From positions 1 to 43,707 of the forward strand of contig NZ_JAGGRI010000053.1 in NCBI RefSeq assembly GCF_018612875.1: 43,707 nt of DNA, given 5' to 3'. Below are positions 7,912 to 17,870 of this stretch, piece after piece; the first letter of the stretch is position 1; every line of letters starts with the position of its first letter. This DNA is from Lysobacter sp. ISL-50 (lineage in GTDB: Bacteria; Pseudomonadota; Gammaproteobacteria; Xanthomonadales; Xanthomonadaceae). Below the pieces are notes generated by a model that was not told the DNA's origin, did no database searches, and saw only the letters and a list, made by a program, of their open reading frames with translations. Both the position numbers and the translations under genes were made by a program.

Positions 7912-9572
7912 GGCGCGGCCTCCAGCAGACGGTACGAGGTGCGCAAGCGCTGCTCGCCTTGCCAGGCGTCGAACACCCGTACTTCGATCGCATGCTCGCC
8001 CGCGGCGCGGTCGGTCGGCAGCGGCGCGTTCCACAGGTGCGCGCTCGGCGTGGCGACCGCGGCGCGGTCGTAGCCGCGCAGGTTGGTGGCTTCGTCGTCG
8101 CGCGCGTTCTCGGCCTGCAGCGCCGGGTCGGGCTGATCGACGCGCTTCATCGGCTTCCATTCGCCGTCGTCGAGGCGGTATTCGACCCGGCTGTCGTCGC
8201 GGCCCATGAACACGTTCGCGAACACGCCGCGGATCGGATACGAACCGCGGCGCAGGGTCTTGGGCGCGTACAGGCTCAGGTACCGGTTCATCACCCGGTT
8301 CTGGATCGTGTCGGCGCCGGCGGCCGCCTGCGCGAGCGGCTTGGCCTCGGCTTTCGCCGGGTACCAGCTCAATTCGTATCGGGCATCGGCCTTCACCTGC
8401 AGCCGCGCATAACCGTTCGGCGTGCCGTCGCTCATCGTGGTGTCGGGAATGCCGTCGGCGTTCTTCACGCCCGACCAGAACGCGCCGCAGGCCGCGCCGA
8501 CGTTGTATTCGTGCAGCGGCTGGGCGCCCTTCCAGCCCACCGACGCATCGTGAAACACATGGCGCTGCGCATGGCTGTGGCCGCTGATCACCAACACGTG
8601 CGGGAACTCGCGCAACAGATCGAACAAACGCTGGCGATCGGCGTGACGGAACGTCTCCCGCCCCGGCGCGGCGTCGAACAGCGGGATATGCATGGCCAAC
8701 ACCAGCAGACGCCGCTTGTCCGCGCTCGCCAGATAGCGTTCGAGGAAGGCGAACTGATCCGGCCGCAGGCCGCCGATGTAGTCGGGCTTGGTGCCGGGCT
8801 GATACACCACGTCGTCGAACACGACGAAGTTCGCCTGCGGCTCTTCCCAGGCATAGGTGTCGGGGCCGTAGATGTGGCGATAGCTCAGCAGCGAGTCTTC
8901 ATCGCGCCCGGCGTCGAAATCCAGGTCGTGATTGCCGGGCGCATGCAGCCACGGTACGCCAAGGCGGGCGGTGACGGCGTTGAGCTTGGGATACAGCGAC
9001 AGATCGTCGTGGGTGATGTCGCCCAGGCTCAGGCCCAGATCGGCGACGGCGGCCTGGCCTGCGCGCTGCGCCAGCAACGGCTCGACGATATCGCGGCGGT
9101 AGTAATCGACATCCGTCGCGCTTTTGGTCTGCGGATCGGCGAACACCAGCACGCGCAGATCGGCGCCGCCGCGCCGCTGCGGCACCAGCGCATAGTCGCG
9201 GCAGCTCGCCGCGGCCTGCGGCATGCCGCCGTATTTCAGCGGCGGCGGCGCGCTCAGGCTCACGTTGAGCCAGTAATCCGGCAGCCCGCTGTCGACGCGC
9301 GCGGCGACGCGATAGCCGGCCGGCTTGATCAGGAACTGGCTGCTGCGATCGCGCAGCGGCAGCGTGTAGCGGCCCTGCGCATCGGTGCGCACGATGGTTT
9401 CGCCGTCGGAGACGCGCTGCCCGGCCATGCCGGGTTCGCCCGGATCGCGCCGGCCGTTGCCGTTGCGGTCCTCGAACACGCGGCCGCCCTCGCACGGCGG
9501 CGGAAGCGACTCGGCCAAGGCGGCCGGTGCGATCAGGGCAAGCAACACAGCGGCGGACGCGATGGGGCGCAT
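7908..9572 (-). CDS. Exported calcineurin-like phosphoesterase
   Basis: The 554-residue protein starts with a typical Sec signal peptide (MRPIASAAVLLALIAPAALA, about 20 residues) and should act outside the cytoplasm. Residues about 25-110 form an Ig/SdrD-like repeat domain with VFEDRNGNGRRDPGEPG. The central metallophosphoesterase domain shows FADPQ, LSLGDITHD, APGNHDLDF, AMHIPL and ISGHSHAQRH, so the di-metal site looks complete apart from the variant first motif (DPQ for DxH). A C-terminal beta domain follows, as in the family with paired N- and C-terminal metallophosphatase domains. It starts 111 bases after hisIE on the same strand and overlaps the YdeI-like gene, so it may be read at the end of the his transcript. 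Substrate unknown. Confidence 0.85.
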   Translation of the reverse strand: MRPIASAAVLLALIAPAALAESLPPPCEGGRVFEDRNGNGRRDPGEPGMAGQRVSDGETIVRTDAQGRYTLPLRDRSSQFLIKPAGYRVAARVDSGLPDYWLNVSLSAPPPLKYGGMPQAAASCRDYALVPQRRGGADLRVLVFADPQTKSATDVDYYRRDIVEPLLAQRAGQAAVADLGLSLGDITHDDLSLYPKLNAVTARLGVPWLHAPGNHDLDFDAGRDEDSLLSYRHIYGPDTYAWEEPQANFVVFDDVVYQPGTKPDYIGGLRPDQFAFLERYLASADKRRLLVLAMHIPLFDAAPGRETFRHADRQRLFDLLREFPHVLVISGHSHAQRHVFHDASVGWKGAQPLHEYNVGAACGAFWSGVKNADGIPDTTMSDGTPNGYARLQVKADARYELSWYPAKAEAKPLAQAAAGADTIQNRVMNRYLSLYAPKTLRRGSYPIRGVFANVFMGRDDSRVEYRLDDGEWKPMKRVDQPDPALQAENARDDEATNLRGYDRAAVATPSAHLWNAPLPTDRAAGEHAIEVRVFDAWQGEQRLRTSYRLLEAAP

Positions 9573-9683
9573 ACGGGACTCCGAAAGGTGTCCGCATTAT
9601 GCGTCGATCGTGGTCAGGGCGTGCCCGCGATAGGCCAGCAGCGCACGGTTTGGCGCCGCCATGCCGGCAACGAAACGCCGGAA

Positions 9684-10343
9684 TCAATCCGCGGGCCGCG
9701 CCCCGCGATGCGGCTGCCCGTGCCGCGCGCGCAGCACCGCGACCGCGTCGCCCAGCGACAGGCCGCGCGCGCGCAGCAGCACCTGCAGATGGAACAGCAG
9801 ATCGGCGGCCTCGCCGCACAGCGCGGCATCGTCCTGGACCACCGCGGCCAGCGCGGTCTCCACGCCCTCTTCGCCGACCTTCTGTGCGATCGAACGCACG
9901 CCCTTGTCGAACAGGTGGGTGGTGTAGCTGCCGGCCGGGCGTTCGCGTTCGCGTTGTTCGACCAAGGCATCGAGCTCGGCGAGGAACGACAGCGCGTCGC
10001 CGGGATGGCCCGGCGCGTTCGGGAAACAGCTTTCGCGGCCCAGGTGACAGGTCGGCCCGTGCGGTTGCGCGCGCACCAGCAGAGTGTCGCGGTCGCAGTC
10101 GGTTTCCATCGACACCAGGTCGAGGAAATTCCCCGAGGTTTCGCCCTTGGTCCACAGCCGCTGCTTGCTGCGGCTGAAGAAGGTGACGTGGCCGCTTTCC
10201 AGCGTGGCCTGCAGCGCCGCCCGGTCCATGTAGCCGAGCATCAGCACGCGCAGGCTCGCCGCGTCCTGGACCACGGCCGGGATCAGGCCCAGCTGTTTGT
10301 CCCAGTCGAGCGCGTCGATCTGCTGCGGTGTCAGCGCGCTCAT
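9684..10343 (-). CDS. hisIE: Bifunctional phosphoribosyl-AMP cyclohydrolase / phosphoribosyl-ATP pyrophosphatase
   Basis: HisIE carries out steps 2 and 3 of histidine synthesis. The 219-residue fusion has the HisI cyclohydrolase first: FFSRSKQRLWTKGETSGN, METDCDRDTLL with Asp/Cys metal ligands, and CHLGRESCF. The HisE pyrophosphatase is in the C-terminal half, with GEEGVETALAA and the acidic helix CGEAADLLFHLQVLL. It is the last his gene of the operon and starts by a one-base overlap with hisF (TGATG). Length is normal for the fusion. Confidence 0.95.
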   Translation of the reverse strand: MSALTPQQIDALDWDKQLGLIPAVVQDAASLRVLMLGYMDRAALQATLESGHVTFFSRSKQRLWTKGETSGNFLDLVSMETDCDRDTLLVRAQPHGPTCHLGRESCFPNAPGHPGDALSFLAELDALVEQRERERPAGSYTTHLFDKGVRSIAQKVGEEGVETALAAVVQDDAALCGEAADLLFHLQVLLRARGLSLGDAVAVLRARHGQPHRGARPAD

Positions 10344-11134
10344 CAGTGCAGTTCCCGCACCGGCACGCCCTGCTCGCGCAGCGCCTGCTTCAAGGCCGGA
10401 ATGCGGATGCTGCCGGAGTGGAACACGCTCGCCGCCAACGCCGCATCGACATCGGCTTCGCGGAACACCGCGCCGAAGTGCTCGATGGTTCCGGCGCCGC
10501 CGGAAGCCACCAGCGGCACCTGGCAGATTTCGCGCACCGCGCTGAGCTGCTCGATGTCGTAACCGCTGCGCACGCCGTCGCTGCCCATGCAGTTGAGCAC
10601 GATCTCGCCCGCGCCCAGCCGTTGCGCTTCGACCACCCAGTCCAGCGTGCGCTTAGCCAAAGCCTGGGTGCGCGAGGGATCGCCGGTGTACTGGCGCACC
10701 CGCCACTGGCCGTCGGGATCGCGCAGGCTGTCGATGCCGACCACCACGCACTGCACGCCGAACTCATCCGCGATTTCGCCGATCAGCTCGGGCCGTTCCA
10801 GCGCCGGGGTGTTGATCGAAATCTTGTCGGCACCGGCGTTGAGCACGCCGCGCGCGTCGCCCACCGAACGGATGCCGCCGGCGACGCAGAACGGAATGTC
10901 GATCGCGCGCGAGACGCGCTCGACCCAGCCGCGATCCACGCTGCGCCCCTGCGGGCTGGCGGTGATGTCGTAGAACACCAGCTCGTCGGCGCCGTCGTCG
11001 CGATAACGCAGCGCGAGTTCGACGATGTCGCCCATATCGACGTGATCGCGAAAACGCACGCCCTTGACCACGCGGCCGTCGCGGACGTCCAGACACGGCA
11101 CGATGCGCCGGCTCAAGGGTGTGGTGGTCAGCAA
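10343..11134 (-). CDS. hisF: Imidazole glycerol phosphate synthase, cyclase subunit
   Basis: HisF forms the cyclase half of IGP synthase and takes ammonia from HisH. The 263-residue TIM barrel shows [13 protein letters not shown] with the first catalytic Asp, [10 protein letters not shown] with the second, and the two phosphate sites around [13 protein letters not shown] and VASGGAG. No ATG is available near the conserved start. The likely start is TTG at 11134, overlapping the end of hisA by 7 bases, with AGG 7 bases upstream. A TTG at 11116 ([11 protein letters not shown]) would give the more usual HisF N-terminus and cannot be excluded. Confidence 0.95.
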   Translation of the reverse strand: MLTTTPLSRRIVPCLDVRDGRVVKGVRFRDHVDMGDIVELALRYRDDGADELVFYDITASPQGRSVDRGWVERVSRAIDIPFCVAGGIRSVGDARGVLNAGADKISINTPALERPELIGEIADEFGVQCVVVGIDSLRDPDGQWRVRQYTGDPSRTQALAKRTLDWVVEAQRLGAGEIVLNCMGSDGVRSGYDIEQLSAVREICQVPLVASGGAGTIEHFGAVFREADVDAALAASVFHSGSIRIPALKQALREQGVPVRELH

Positions 11135-11877
11135 CGTCGTACCTGCTTCAATGCGTCAGTGAGTTGGAAACGGCCTTCGATCAGCGCCTTGCCCAGCACC
11201 GCGCCGCTGCAGCCGACGTTGTCGGCGGCGACGATGTCGGCGATGTCGCGGATGCCGCCGGAGGCCTGCAGCTGCACGTCCGGAGCGATCTCGTGGATGT
11301 GCCGGTACAGGTCGAGGTTCGGCCCGGTCATGGTGCCGTCGCGGGAAACGTCGGTGCACAGCAGATGACGCAGGCCGGCCGCGGCGTAACGCGTCAGCAA
11401 CGGTTCCAGGCGCACGCCGCTGTCCTCGGTCCAGCCGGCGACCGGCAGTTCCCAGGCGCCGTCCTCGGTCTGGCGCACGTCCAGGGCGATGGTGATGCGT
11501 TCGGAGCCGAAGCGCTTGAGCCAGCCGATGACCAGGTCCGGGTCCTTGACCGCGAGCGAACCGACCACGACGCGGTCGGCGCCGGCGTCGATGATCGCCT
11601 CGACATCGGCTTCGCTGCGCACGCCGCCGCCGGTCTGCACGCGCATCCAGCTGGAGGTGGTGATCGCGCGCAGCAGCGGCGCCAGGGTGTAGCCGCCGTA
11701 GCGCGCGGCGTCCAGATCGATCAGGTGCAGCCACTTGGCGCCGGCTTCGGCGTAACGGGTGGCCAGGGCCAGCGGCTCGGTCTCGTAACGGGTTTCCTGC
11801 GTGTAGTCGCCCTGGTGTAGGCGCACGACCCGCCCGTCGCGAACGTCGATCGCGGGATACAAGGTGCTGTTGCCCAT
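11128..11877 (-). CDS. hisA: ProFAR isomerase
   Basis: HisA isomerises the aminoaldose intermediate ProFAR to PRFAR, step 4 of histidine synthesis. The 249-residue TIM barrel has the family motifs [35 protein letters not shown] and ASGGIRD. I prefer the ATG at 11877 because GGAGG lies 7 bases upstream. A GTG at 11883 overlaps the hisH stop (GTGA), but has that same GGAGG only one base away. The 3' end overlaps hisF. Confidence 0.95.
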   Translation of the reverse strand: MGNSTLYPAIDVRDGRVVRLHQGDYTQETRYETEPLALATRYAEAGAKWLHLIDLDAARYGGYTLAPLLRAITTSSWMRVQTGGGVRSEADVEAIIDAGADRVVVGSLAVKDPDLVIGWLKRFGSERITIALDVRQTEDGAWELPVAGWTEDSGVRLEPLLTRYAAAGLRHLLCTDVSRDGTMTGPNLDLYRHIHEIAPDVQLQASGGIRDIADIVAADNVGCSGAVLGKALIEGRFQLTDALKQVRRC

Positions 11878-11879
11878 GT

Positions 11880-12488
11880 TCACGCCTCCAGCGCCAGGAA
11901 GTTGGCGAGCAGGCGCGAACCGACGGCGGCCGAGCGTTCCGGATGGAACTGGGCGCCGAAGCAGCGTCCGCGTCCGGCCACGGCGGTGAAGCGGGTGCCG
12001 TAGCTGGCGCTGGCCAGGGTGTCTGGGGTCAGTGGCGCGGCATAGCTGTGGACGAAATAGGCCTGGTCGTGCTCGCCGATGCCGGCAAGCAGGCGATGCG
12101 CTCCGGCCGATTCATGCTTCTGAAGGAGATTCCATCCCATGTGAGGCACACGTACTCCTGGTCCTGGTTGCAACCTGGTGATCCGGCCCGGCAGAAGCCC
12201 GAGGCACTCGACCTCGCCCTCCTCCGAGGACTCGTACAACAGCTGCATGCCCAGGCAGATCCCGAGCAGCGGCTGTTGCAAGCGGCGGATCGTCGCAACC
12301 AGTTCCAGTTCGCGCAGTCTTGCCATCGCGGGGGCGGCGGCGCCCACACCCGGCAAGATCACGCGATCGGCGGAGGCGATCGTCGCGGGGTCCGCGCTCA
12401 GAATCGAACGCGCACCCAGCCGCTCCAATGCATAACGCACTGAGCCGATGTTCCCCCCCCCCGAATCGATGACAGCTACAACCGTCAT
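11880..12488 (-). CDS. hisH: Imidazole glycerol phosphate synthase, glutamine amidotransferase subunit
   Basis: HisH hydrolyses glutamine and passes ammonia to HisF. The 202-residue class I amidotransferase shows the nucleophile Cys in LLGICLGMQLL, the oxyanion region SGGGNIGSV, and the His-Glu pair in FHPERS. PHMGWN is the usual contact region. The start ATG at 12488 overlaps the hisB stop (TGATG); a GTG one codon upstream is an alternative. A run of eight or more C residues (near 12446-12461) falls in the codons for the glycine stretch at the N-terminus, a possible slippage point, but the reading frame is intact. Confidence 0.95.
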   Translation of the reverse strand: MTVVAVIDSGGGNIGSVRYALERLGARSILSADPATIASADRVILPGVGAAAPAMARLRELELVATIRRLQQPLLGICLGMQLLYESSEEGEVECLGLLPGRITRLQPGPGVRVPHMGWNLLQKHESAGAHRLLAGIGEHDQAYFVHSYAAPLTPDTLASASYGTRFTAVAGRGRCFGAQFHPERSAAVGSRLLANFLALEA

Positions 12489-13735
12489 CACAAAACTCCT
12501 TTGGTACTCGGCAGTTCACGCCCTTGACGAGCGATCGCCTGACGCAGTGCGCGCGCCACCGATTTGAAACAGGCCTCTATTTTGTGGTGATCGTTATCAC
12601 CTTCCACGTTCAGGTTCAGATTGAGTCCGGCGGTTTCGCACAATGAACGGAAGAAATGCGGGAGCAGCTCGGTCGGGAAGTCGCCGACCCGCTCGCGCGC
12701 GAAGCTGCCGCTGAACACGAAATACGGCCGCCCGGAAAAATCCAGCGCGGCGCGCGCCAGGGTTTCGTCCATCGGCAGCACGAATTCCTGCGCCTGCGGC
12801 GCACTCATGTCGTCCTGCGAATCGCCCACCTCGCCTTCCCCAACCTGCGCACCACCCAAATCGCCTTCCCCCCTTTGCAAAAGGGGGGCCAGGGGGGATT
12901 CGCTCTTGGCCGCGACTGCATCGCTGCTGACCCCGGCCCGCGGATCGAACCCATAGCGCCCGATCCCGCGCTTGTCGCCCAGCGCTTCGCGCAGCGCCTG
13001 CCCCAGCGCCAGCGCGCTGTCTTCGATGGTGTGGTGCTCGTCGATATGCAGATCGCCTTCGCAGCGCAACTCGAGCGCGAAGCCGCCGTGCTTGCCGATC
13101 TGTTCGAGCATGTGATCGAAGAACCCGAGCCCGGTGTGCACCTTGGGATCGGCGACGCGATCGAGATCGACCGCCACCTCGATCCGCGTCTCGCGCGTAG
13201 TGCGCCGCACCCGCGCGGTGCGCGGACGGTCGGCCAGCGCGTGGGCGATGCCGGCCCAGTCCCACTCGCCGCCGAACTGCCCGGTGCGCAGCTGGAACGC
13301 GCGGATGCCCAGGTTGGCGGCGAAACCGTTGTCGGTCTCGCGATCGCCGACCATCGCCGAGCGCTCCCAATCGATGCCGCGATCTTTCAGCAACGGCAGC
13401 GCCAGACCGATGCCCGGCTTGCGCGTGGGCAGGTTCTGCGCGGGGAAACTGGTGTCGATCAGCACTTCGCGGAACACGATGCCCTGGCTTTCGAAGATCT
13501 GCATCATCAGCTGATGCGGGCCGTCGAAGCTCCAGCGCGGAAACGAGTCGGTGCCCAGGCCGTCCTGATTGGTGACCATGACGAACTCGTAGCCGGCATC
13601 GCGCAGTTTCAGCATTGCCGGGATCACTCCGCGCACCAGCCGCAGCTTGGGGTAGCTGTCGATCTGGAAATCGGCCGGCTCCTCGATCAAGGTGCCGTCG
13701 CGATCGACGAACAAAATCGGCGTCAACCCGCTCAT
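12488..13735 (-). CDS. hisB: Bifunctional histidinol-phosphatase / imidazoleglycerol-phosphate dehydratase
   Basis: HisB carries out steps 6 and 8 of histidine synthesis. The 415-residue protein has an N-terminal HAD phosphatase ([12 protein letters not shown] near residue 8, [19 protein letters not shown]) and a C-terminal dehydratase with metal-binding [28 protein letters not shown] and [11 protein letters not shown]. The phosphatase lacks the Cys/His zinc loop known from E. coli: the equivalent part is [15 protein letters not shown]. The dehydratase has a 54-codon insertion between GIGRYGF and FVLPMDE, which are nearly adjacent in the E. coli protein. The insertion contains a genomic palindromic repeat (12866-12907) read in frame. 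The start at 13735 overlaps the hisC stop (ATGA); the open frame further upstream lies inside hisC. Confidence 0.95.
   Translation of the reverse strand: MSGLTPILFVDRDGTLIEEPADFQIDSYPKLRLVRGVIPAMLKLRDAGYEFVMVTNQDGLGTDSFPRWSFDGPHQLMMQIFESQGIVFREVLIDTSFPAQNLPTRKPGIGLALPLLKDRGIDWERSAMVGDRETDNGFAANLGIRAFQLRTGQFGGEWDWAGIAHALADRPRTARVRRTTRETRIEVAVDLDRVADPKVHTGLGFFDHMLEQIGKHGGFALELRCEGDLHIDEHHTIEDSALALGQALREALGDKRGIGRYGFDPRAGVSSDAVAAKSESPLAPLLQRGEGDLGGAQVGEGEVGDSQDDMSAPQAQEFVLPMDETLARAALDFSGRPYFVFSGSFARERVGDFPTELLPHFFRSLCETAGLNLNLNVEGDNDHHKIEACFKSVARALRQAIARQGRELPSTKGVL
12866..12907. repeat. Palindromic repeat inside the hisB coding region
   Basis: On the minus strand this reads AAGAGCGAATCCCCCC, then a spacer TGG, then CCCCCCTTTTGCAAAGGGGG. 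It matches the element after mtnD (5402-5444) at nearly every position, including the flanking AAGAGC. It is translated in frame as residues [17 protein letters not shown] within HisB. The surrounding hisB sequence is otherwise conserved, so this is an insertion tolerated by the protein. Confidence 0.8.
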
Positions 13736-14835
13736 GCCGCTGCTCCGCAAGACGTGCGCGCCACCCGGTTCAGCACTTCGATCACCGCCGCGTTCTGCTC
13801 TGGCGTGCCCAGGCTGATGCGCAGCGCATCGCCGAGTTGCGGCGCGTGGCGGAAATCGCGCACCACCACGCCGGCGTCGAGCAAACCGTCGAACGCGGCC
13901 TGCGGATCGTCGAAGCGCGCGAGCAGGAAATTGGCCTGCGAGGGATACACCCGGCGCACGCCGGGCATCGCCCACAATGCCTGCAGCAATTTCTCGCGCT
14001 CGCTCATCGCCGTGGCGATGCGCGCCTTGGTGGTATTGCGCGGCACCTCGGCCAGCGCGCGCAGCGCCAGATTCACGCACGGCGTGGGCAGCGGATACGG
14101 CGCCTGGCAGCGTTGCAGCGCGGCGATCACGCCGGCATCGGCGATCACGCTGCCGATCCGCGCCGCCGCCAGCGCATGCGCCTTCGACAAGGTGCGCAGC
14201 ACGGCGATGTTGCGCTGGCGCGCGAGCAGGCTCACCGCCGAAGCGCCGTCGGCGAATTCGATATAGGCCTCGTCCACCACCACCATCGCGCGGCCGCGCA
14301 GGCGCAGGGCCAGCGCTTCGATCTCATCGAGCGGCAACAAGGTGCCGGAGGGATTGCCCGGCGAACACAGGAACACCAGCTTGGCCGCTTCGCGTTCGGC
14401 CGCGTCCGCGATCGCGGCGAAATCGCAGGCGAAACCCTCCGCGGTGTCGCGCAAGGGCGCTTCGACGATGCGGGTGCCGTGCAAACGCGCGTTCACCGCG
14501 TACATGCCGAAGGTCGGCGGCGTGATCACGATGGCATCGCCGCCGGGGCGGCAGAAGCCGCGCACGAGCAAGTCGATGGCCTCATCGCTGCCGCGGCCGG
14601 CCAGCAGCTGTTCCGGCGCGCAGCCGTACAACTCGGCCAGGCACTCGCGCAAGCGCTGCGGCTGCGGATCGGGATAGCGGCGCACCGCGCCCTCGCCGTC
14701 GGCGACGCTGGGCCAGGCGGCTTCGTTGGCGTTGAGCCAGACCCGGCCGCTGCGCTTTTCGCTGCGCGCCGAACTGTAGCCGGCGAAATCGCGCAGGTCT
14801 TCGCGCAACAGGTTCATGGGGTTGTCGTCGATCAT
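13732..14835 (-). CDS. hisC: Histidinol-phosphate aminotransferase
   Basis: HisC transfers an amino group from glutamate to imidazole acetol phosphate, step 7 of histidine synthesis. The 367-residue fold-type I PLP enzyme has NANEAAWP at the N-terminus, [29 protein letters not shown] with the PLP-contacting Asp and Tyr, and [14 protein letters not shown] with the PLP-binding Lys. [10 protein letters not shown] near the C-terminus carries the substrate-carboxylate Arg. The start is ATG 14835; MNLLREDL at 14817 is another possibility. It follows hisD after 69 bases, the largest gap inside the core operon, and overlaps hisB. Confidence 0.95.
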   Translation of the reverse strand: MIDDNPMNLLREDLRDFAGYSSARSEKRSGRVWLNANEAAWPSVADGEGAVRRYPDPQPQRLRECLAELYGCAPEQLLAGRGSDEAIDLLVRGFCRPGGDAIVITPPTFGMYAVNARLHGTRIVEAPLRDTAEGFACDFAAIADAAEREAAKLVFLCSPGNPSGTLLPLDEIEALALRLRGRAMVVVDEAYIEFADGASAVSLLARQRNIAVLRTLSKAHALAAARIGSVIADAGVIAALQRCQAPYPLPTPCVNLALRALAEVPRNTTKARIATAMSEREKLLQALWAMPGVRRVYPSQANFLLARFDDPQAAFDGLLDAGVVVRDFRHAPQLGDALRISLGTPEQNAAVIEVLNRVARTSCGAAA

Positions 14836-14904
14836 GTCCGGTTCTTCGTGCCCGATCTTGAAGCGTGGAGTTATCGCGTTGCCTATCGTATCGATCCGGC
14901 GCGC

Positions 14905-16257
14905 TCAGGCGCGTGAGCCGGCGAGGCCGTCGAGGACCCCGGCGCCCCGGCGCAGATGCTCGCGGCGGATCGCCACCGCCGCCCGGTGCGCGTCCAGGCC
15001 TTCGGCGGCGGCCAGTTCCATCGCGCAGCCGCCGATGGCTTCCAGGCCGTGCGCCTGCACTTCCTGCACGGTGATCGCGACCTGGAAGCTGGCGACATTG
15101 AGCCCGCCGGCGTAACGCGCCGCGCCGCTGGTCGGCAGGACGTGGTTGGTGCCGCTGCAGTAGTCGCCGAGCGCTTCCGGGGCGAAGTCGCCGAGAAACA
15201 CCGAGCCGGCGACCTCGACCGCCGGCAGCCGCGCGCGCGCGTCGCGCAGCGCCAGGATCAGGTGCTCGGGCGCGTAGCGGTTGCTGACCTCCAGAGCGGT
15301 GTCGATCGAATCGACCCGGATCGAACGCGACGAGCGCAGCGCGATGCGCGCGGTGTCGGCGCGCGACAGGCTGGCCAGTTGCTTCTCCAGCTCCGCATCG
15401 ACCGCGTCCAGCAGGCCGACATCGTCGCTGAGCAGAATCACCTGCGAATCCGGCCCGTGTTCGGCCTGCGACAGCAGATCGGCGGCGACGAAGTCCGGAT
15501 AGGCGCCGGCGTCGGCGATCACCAGCACTTCCGACGGCCCGGCCGGCATGTCGATGCCGGCGCCGCCTTCGATCAGGGCGACCTGGCGCTTGGCTTCGGT
15601 GACGAAGGCATTGCCCGGGCCGAACAACTTGTCGCACTGGCCGATGCTCTGCGTGCCGAAGGCCATCGCCGCGATCGCCTGCGCGCCGCCGACCTTGAAC
15701 ACGCGCGCGATGCCGCAGCAGCGCGCGGCATACAGCACCGCCGGATCGGCGCTGCCGTCGCGACGCGGCGGCGTGCACAGCGAGACCTCGCGGCAACCGG
15801 CCAGCAACGCCGGGACACCGAGCATCAGCGCGGTGGACGGCAATGGCGCCGAACCGGCCGGCACGTACAGGCCGACCCGGCGGATCGGCCGCAGCACGCG
15901 TTCGCAGCGCACGCCCGGCGCGGTGTCCAGCGCGTAGGGTTGGGTCATGCCGGCCTGGTGGAACAGGCGGATGCGCTCGGCGGCTTCGTCGATCGCCGCG
16001 CGCAATTGCGGCGACAGCGAGGCCTGCGCGGCGTCGAATTCGTCCTCGCCGACGCCGAAGCGCTGCGGCGCGCCGCCGTCGAAACGTTCCGCATAGCGGC
16101 GCAGCGCCGCGTCGCCTTCGCTGCGCACCGCGGCCAGGATGTCCGCCACCGCATCGGCGGTGGTCTGACGGGTTTCCTGCGCCGGCCGGCGCAGCACGCC
16201 GGCGCGCTGGTCGGCGTCCAGCGCGTTCCAGTCGTAGCGCTGCATCGACCCGCTCAT
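14905..16257 (-). CDS. hisD: Histidinol dehydrogenase
   Basis: HisD oxidises histidinol to histidine in two NAD-dependent steps, the end of the pathway. The 450-residue zinc enzyme shows [32 protein letters not shown], the family hallmark [15 protein letters not shown], and [12 protein letters not shown] with zinc ligands. [13 protein letters not shown] contains the conserved His near the active site. I chose ATG 16257, which overlaps the hisG stop (ATGA); [10 protein letters not shown] five codons later is an alternative start. The open frame upstream is inside hisG. Confidence 0.95.
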   Translation of the reverse strand: MSGSMQRYDWNALDADQRAGVLRRPAQETRQTTADAVADILAAVRSEGDAALRRYAERFDGGAPQRFGVGEDEFDAAQASLSPQLRAAIDEAAERIRLFHQAGMTQPYALDTAPGVRCERVLRPIRRVGLYVPAGSAPLPSTALMLGVPALLAGCREVSLCTPPRRDGSADPAVLYAARCCGIARVFKVGGAQAIAAMAFGTQSIGQCDKLFGPGNAFVTEAKRQVALIEGGAGIDMPAGPSEVLVIADAGAYPDFVAADLLSQAEHGPDSQVILLSDDVGLLDAVDAELEKQLASLSRADTARIALRSSRSIRVDSIDTALEVSNRYAPEHLILALRDARARLPAVEVAGSVFLGDFAPEALGDYCSGTNHVLPTSGAARYAGGLNVASFQVAITVQEVQAHGLEAIGGCAMELAAAEGLDAHRAAVAIRREHLRRGAGVLDGLAGSRA

Positions 16258-17168
16258 GCCAGCATGCCCTCCACCGGCAGCACCATCAGGCCGCGCGCGC
16301 CGGCGCGCTTGAGTTCTTCCAGCCGCTGCCAGGTCACCGCGCCGTGGCACAGCGCCTGCAGGGCGATGTCGTCGCTGCTGTCCAGGCGCATCACCGTCGG
16401 CGCCTCGGCATCGGGCAGCAGCGGCAGCAATTCGTCGAGCAGGCTGCGCGGCGCCTGGAACATCAGCAGCTTGCTGTTGCGCACGCGCATCGCGCCGTCG
16501 AGGCGGCGCAGCAACAGGTCGGCCAGTTCGCCGCGCACATCGTCGAAGCCGTCGATCGGCCCGGCCAGCACCGCCTCGCTTTCGATCAGCGTCTGCACCG
16601 CCTTGAGTTGATTGGCGCCGAGGGTGGCGCCGCTGGACACCAGGTCGCAGATCGCCTCGGCCTGGCCCAGGCGCGGCGCGATTTCGACCGAACCCGACAG
16701 CAGCACCACCTGCGCGTCCACGCCCTGCTCGGCCAGCCATTGCGACAACAGCGCCGGATAACTGGTGGCGATGCGCTTGCCGGCCAGCTGCTGCGGGCCT
16801 TCCCATTGCCATGCGTCGGGCACCGCCAGCGCCAGCCGGCAACCGCCGAAGCCGAGGGGGCGCCATTCGCGGAACGCCGGCGCGCGGCCGCTGCCGCGAC
16901 GGTCGCCATCCTGTTCCAGCAGCACGTTGCGGCCGACCACGCCCAGATCGCAGACGCCGTCGGCGATCAGACCGGGGATGTCGTCGTCGCGCACCAGCAG
17001 CAGATCGACCGGCAAGGTTTCGCCATAGCAGAACAGGCGGTCGCGGCTTTCGCGCCAACTCAGGCCGCAGGCCGCGAGCAGGGCGCGCGCAGGTTCGGCC
17101 AGGCGGCCGGACTTCTGGATCGCGATGCGCAGGCGGTCACGCGCTGCGGCGCTGGCGGGAGGGCTCAT
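16254..17168 (-). CDS. hisG: ATP phosphoribosyltransferase
   Basis: HisG joins ATP and PRPP in the first, feedback-regulated step of histidine synthesis. The 304-residue protein is of the long form with its own C-terminal regulatory domain, so no HisZ partner is needed. Motifs include [11 protein letters not shown] at the N-terminus, [11 protein letters not shown], the PRPP loop region [16 protein letters not shown], and a C-terminal ACT-like domain with VPV-type ending MVLPVEGML. The start ATG 17168 fits the family N-terminus. It is preceded by the TrpR-like gene after 83 bases and overlaps hisD. Confidence 0.95.
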   Translation of the reverse strand: MSPPASAAARDRLRIAIQKSGRLAEPARALLAACGLSWRESRDRLFCYGETLPVDLLLVRDDDIPGLIADGVCDLGVVGRNVLLEQDGDRRGSGRAPAFREWRPLGFGGCRLALAVPDAWQWEGPQQLAGKRIATSYPALLSQWLAEQGVDAQVVLLSGSVEIAPRLGQAEAICDLVSSGATLGANQLKAVQTLIESEAVLAGPIDGFDDVRGELADLLLRRLDGAMRVRNSKLLMFQAPRSLLDELLPLLPDAEAPTVMRLDSSDDIALQALCHGAVTWQRLEELKRAGARGLMVLPVEGMLA

Positions 17169-17251
17169 GAACGGGTCTCGGAAAGAAGATCGGGCGATGG
17201 GGGAAGCGAGCAACGGGCCGGCGGCATGCGCGATAAGGAAGTGCGCGGCGG

Positions 17252-17563
17252 TCAGCGATGGCGCGCCGCGCGCCGGTGCAGGGCCGCGGCATAGCCGCCG
17301 GCGCCGCGTTCGAACACCCGCGCGACGCGGCCGATGGTGGTCACGCTGACCTGGGTGCGGTCGTGGATTTCGCGGTAAGGCACGCCTTCGCTGAGCAGCG
17401 GCACCACCCGCCAGCGGTCGCTCATCGCTTCCAGCTCGGCCGGCGTGCACAGGTCTTCGAGGAAGGCCCGCACCTGTTCGGGCGTGCGCAACGCGGCCAG
17501 CGCCATCGCCAGGTCGGCGATGGAATCTTCAATCTGGTCGCTGTCGGTGGAGCGGCGCTTCAT
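17252..17563 (-). CDS. TrpR-like (YerC/YecD family) DNA-binding protein
   Basis: This 103-residue protein belongs to the TrpR-related YerC/YecD family. It has an all-helical fold with [20 protein letters not shown] (the TrpR-like dimer helices), [11 protein letters not shown], and a helix-turn-helix [20 protein letters not shown] followed by [12 protein letters not shown]. It is the first gene of the his operon on the minus strand, a position seen in related xanthomonads. A 26-bp near-palindrome resembling the E. coli trp operator lies 135 bases before its start, over the likely promoter. I infer that it represses this operon, perhaps sensing histidine or another amino acid. The start ATG 17563 was chosen because [13 protein letters not shown] leads directly into the family; the open frame upstream is low-complexity. 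Confidence 0.85.
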   Translation of the reverse strand: MKRRSTDSDQIEDSIADLAMALAALRTPEQVRAFLEDLCTPAELEAMSDRWRVVPLLSEGVPYREIHDRTQVSVTTIGRVARVFERGAGGYAAALHRRAARHR

Positions 17564-17697
17564 CGTGGAGAACCTTTGCCGGCGTGGCTTTCGGAGCGGA
17601 CCGGCGGGCTTTGCGGCCGCCCGGCCTGGAACGTGGAAGACGGTGGGAAGGCGCCTGCTTCGGGGCCGGGAGCTGGCCCGGGCCCGCACAGACGCAC

Positions 17698-17746
17698 TAA
17701 TGTACTAACGCGTTAATACATTATCGATCCGCCGAACGGTCGTCAA
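17698..17746 (-). promoter_or_regulatory. Promoter of the his operon with a trp-operator-like palindrome
   Basis: On the minus strand TTGACG (17746-17741) is followed after 15 bases by GATAAT (17725-17720). The spacing is short but both boxes are close to consensus. The palindrome at 17698-17723 has arms TAATGTACTAACG and CGTTAATACATTA with one mismatched pair, and covers the -10 box and the expected start point. Its core GTACTAACGCGTTAATAC shares both ends with the E. coli trp operator GTACTAGTTAACTAGTAC. Binding of the TrpR-like protein would block RNA polymerase. The site is also about 150 bases upstream of the divergent GGDEF gene. Confidence 0.65.
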
Positions 17747-17870
17747 GACGGCCTGAGTGGCGACGGATTTGCGTTAAGAATTCAGGCATGCGCCCGAGCC
17801 GTACCTTCCGCAGCCCCGACGCCCCGCCCCGCCGCGACGCAATGGCCTGCGTCGGAACCGACCAAGGAAG

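Noticed and set aside
7959-10562. Plus-strand 867-codon frame opposite the phosphoesterase and hisIE
   Set aside because: It is rich in Arg, Gln, His and Val and has no domain; both genes on the other strand are well supported.
12446-12461. C-run near the hisH start considered as a frameshift
   Set aside because: The frame is continuous through the run and gives the expected glycine-rich N-terminus; a sequencing error is not needed to explain it.
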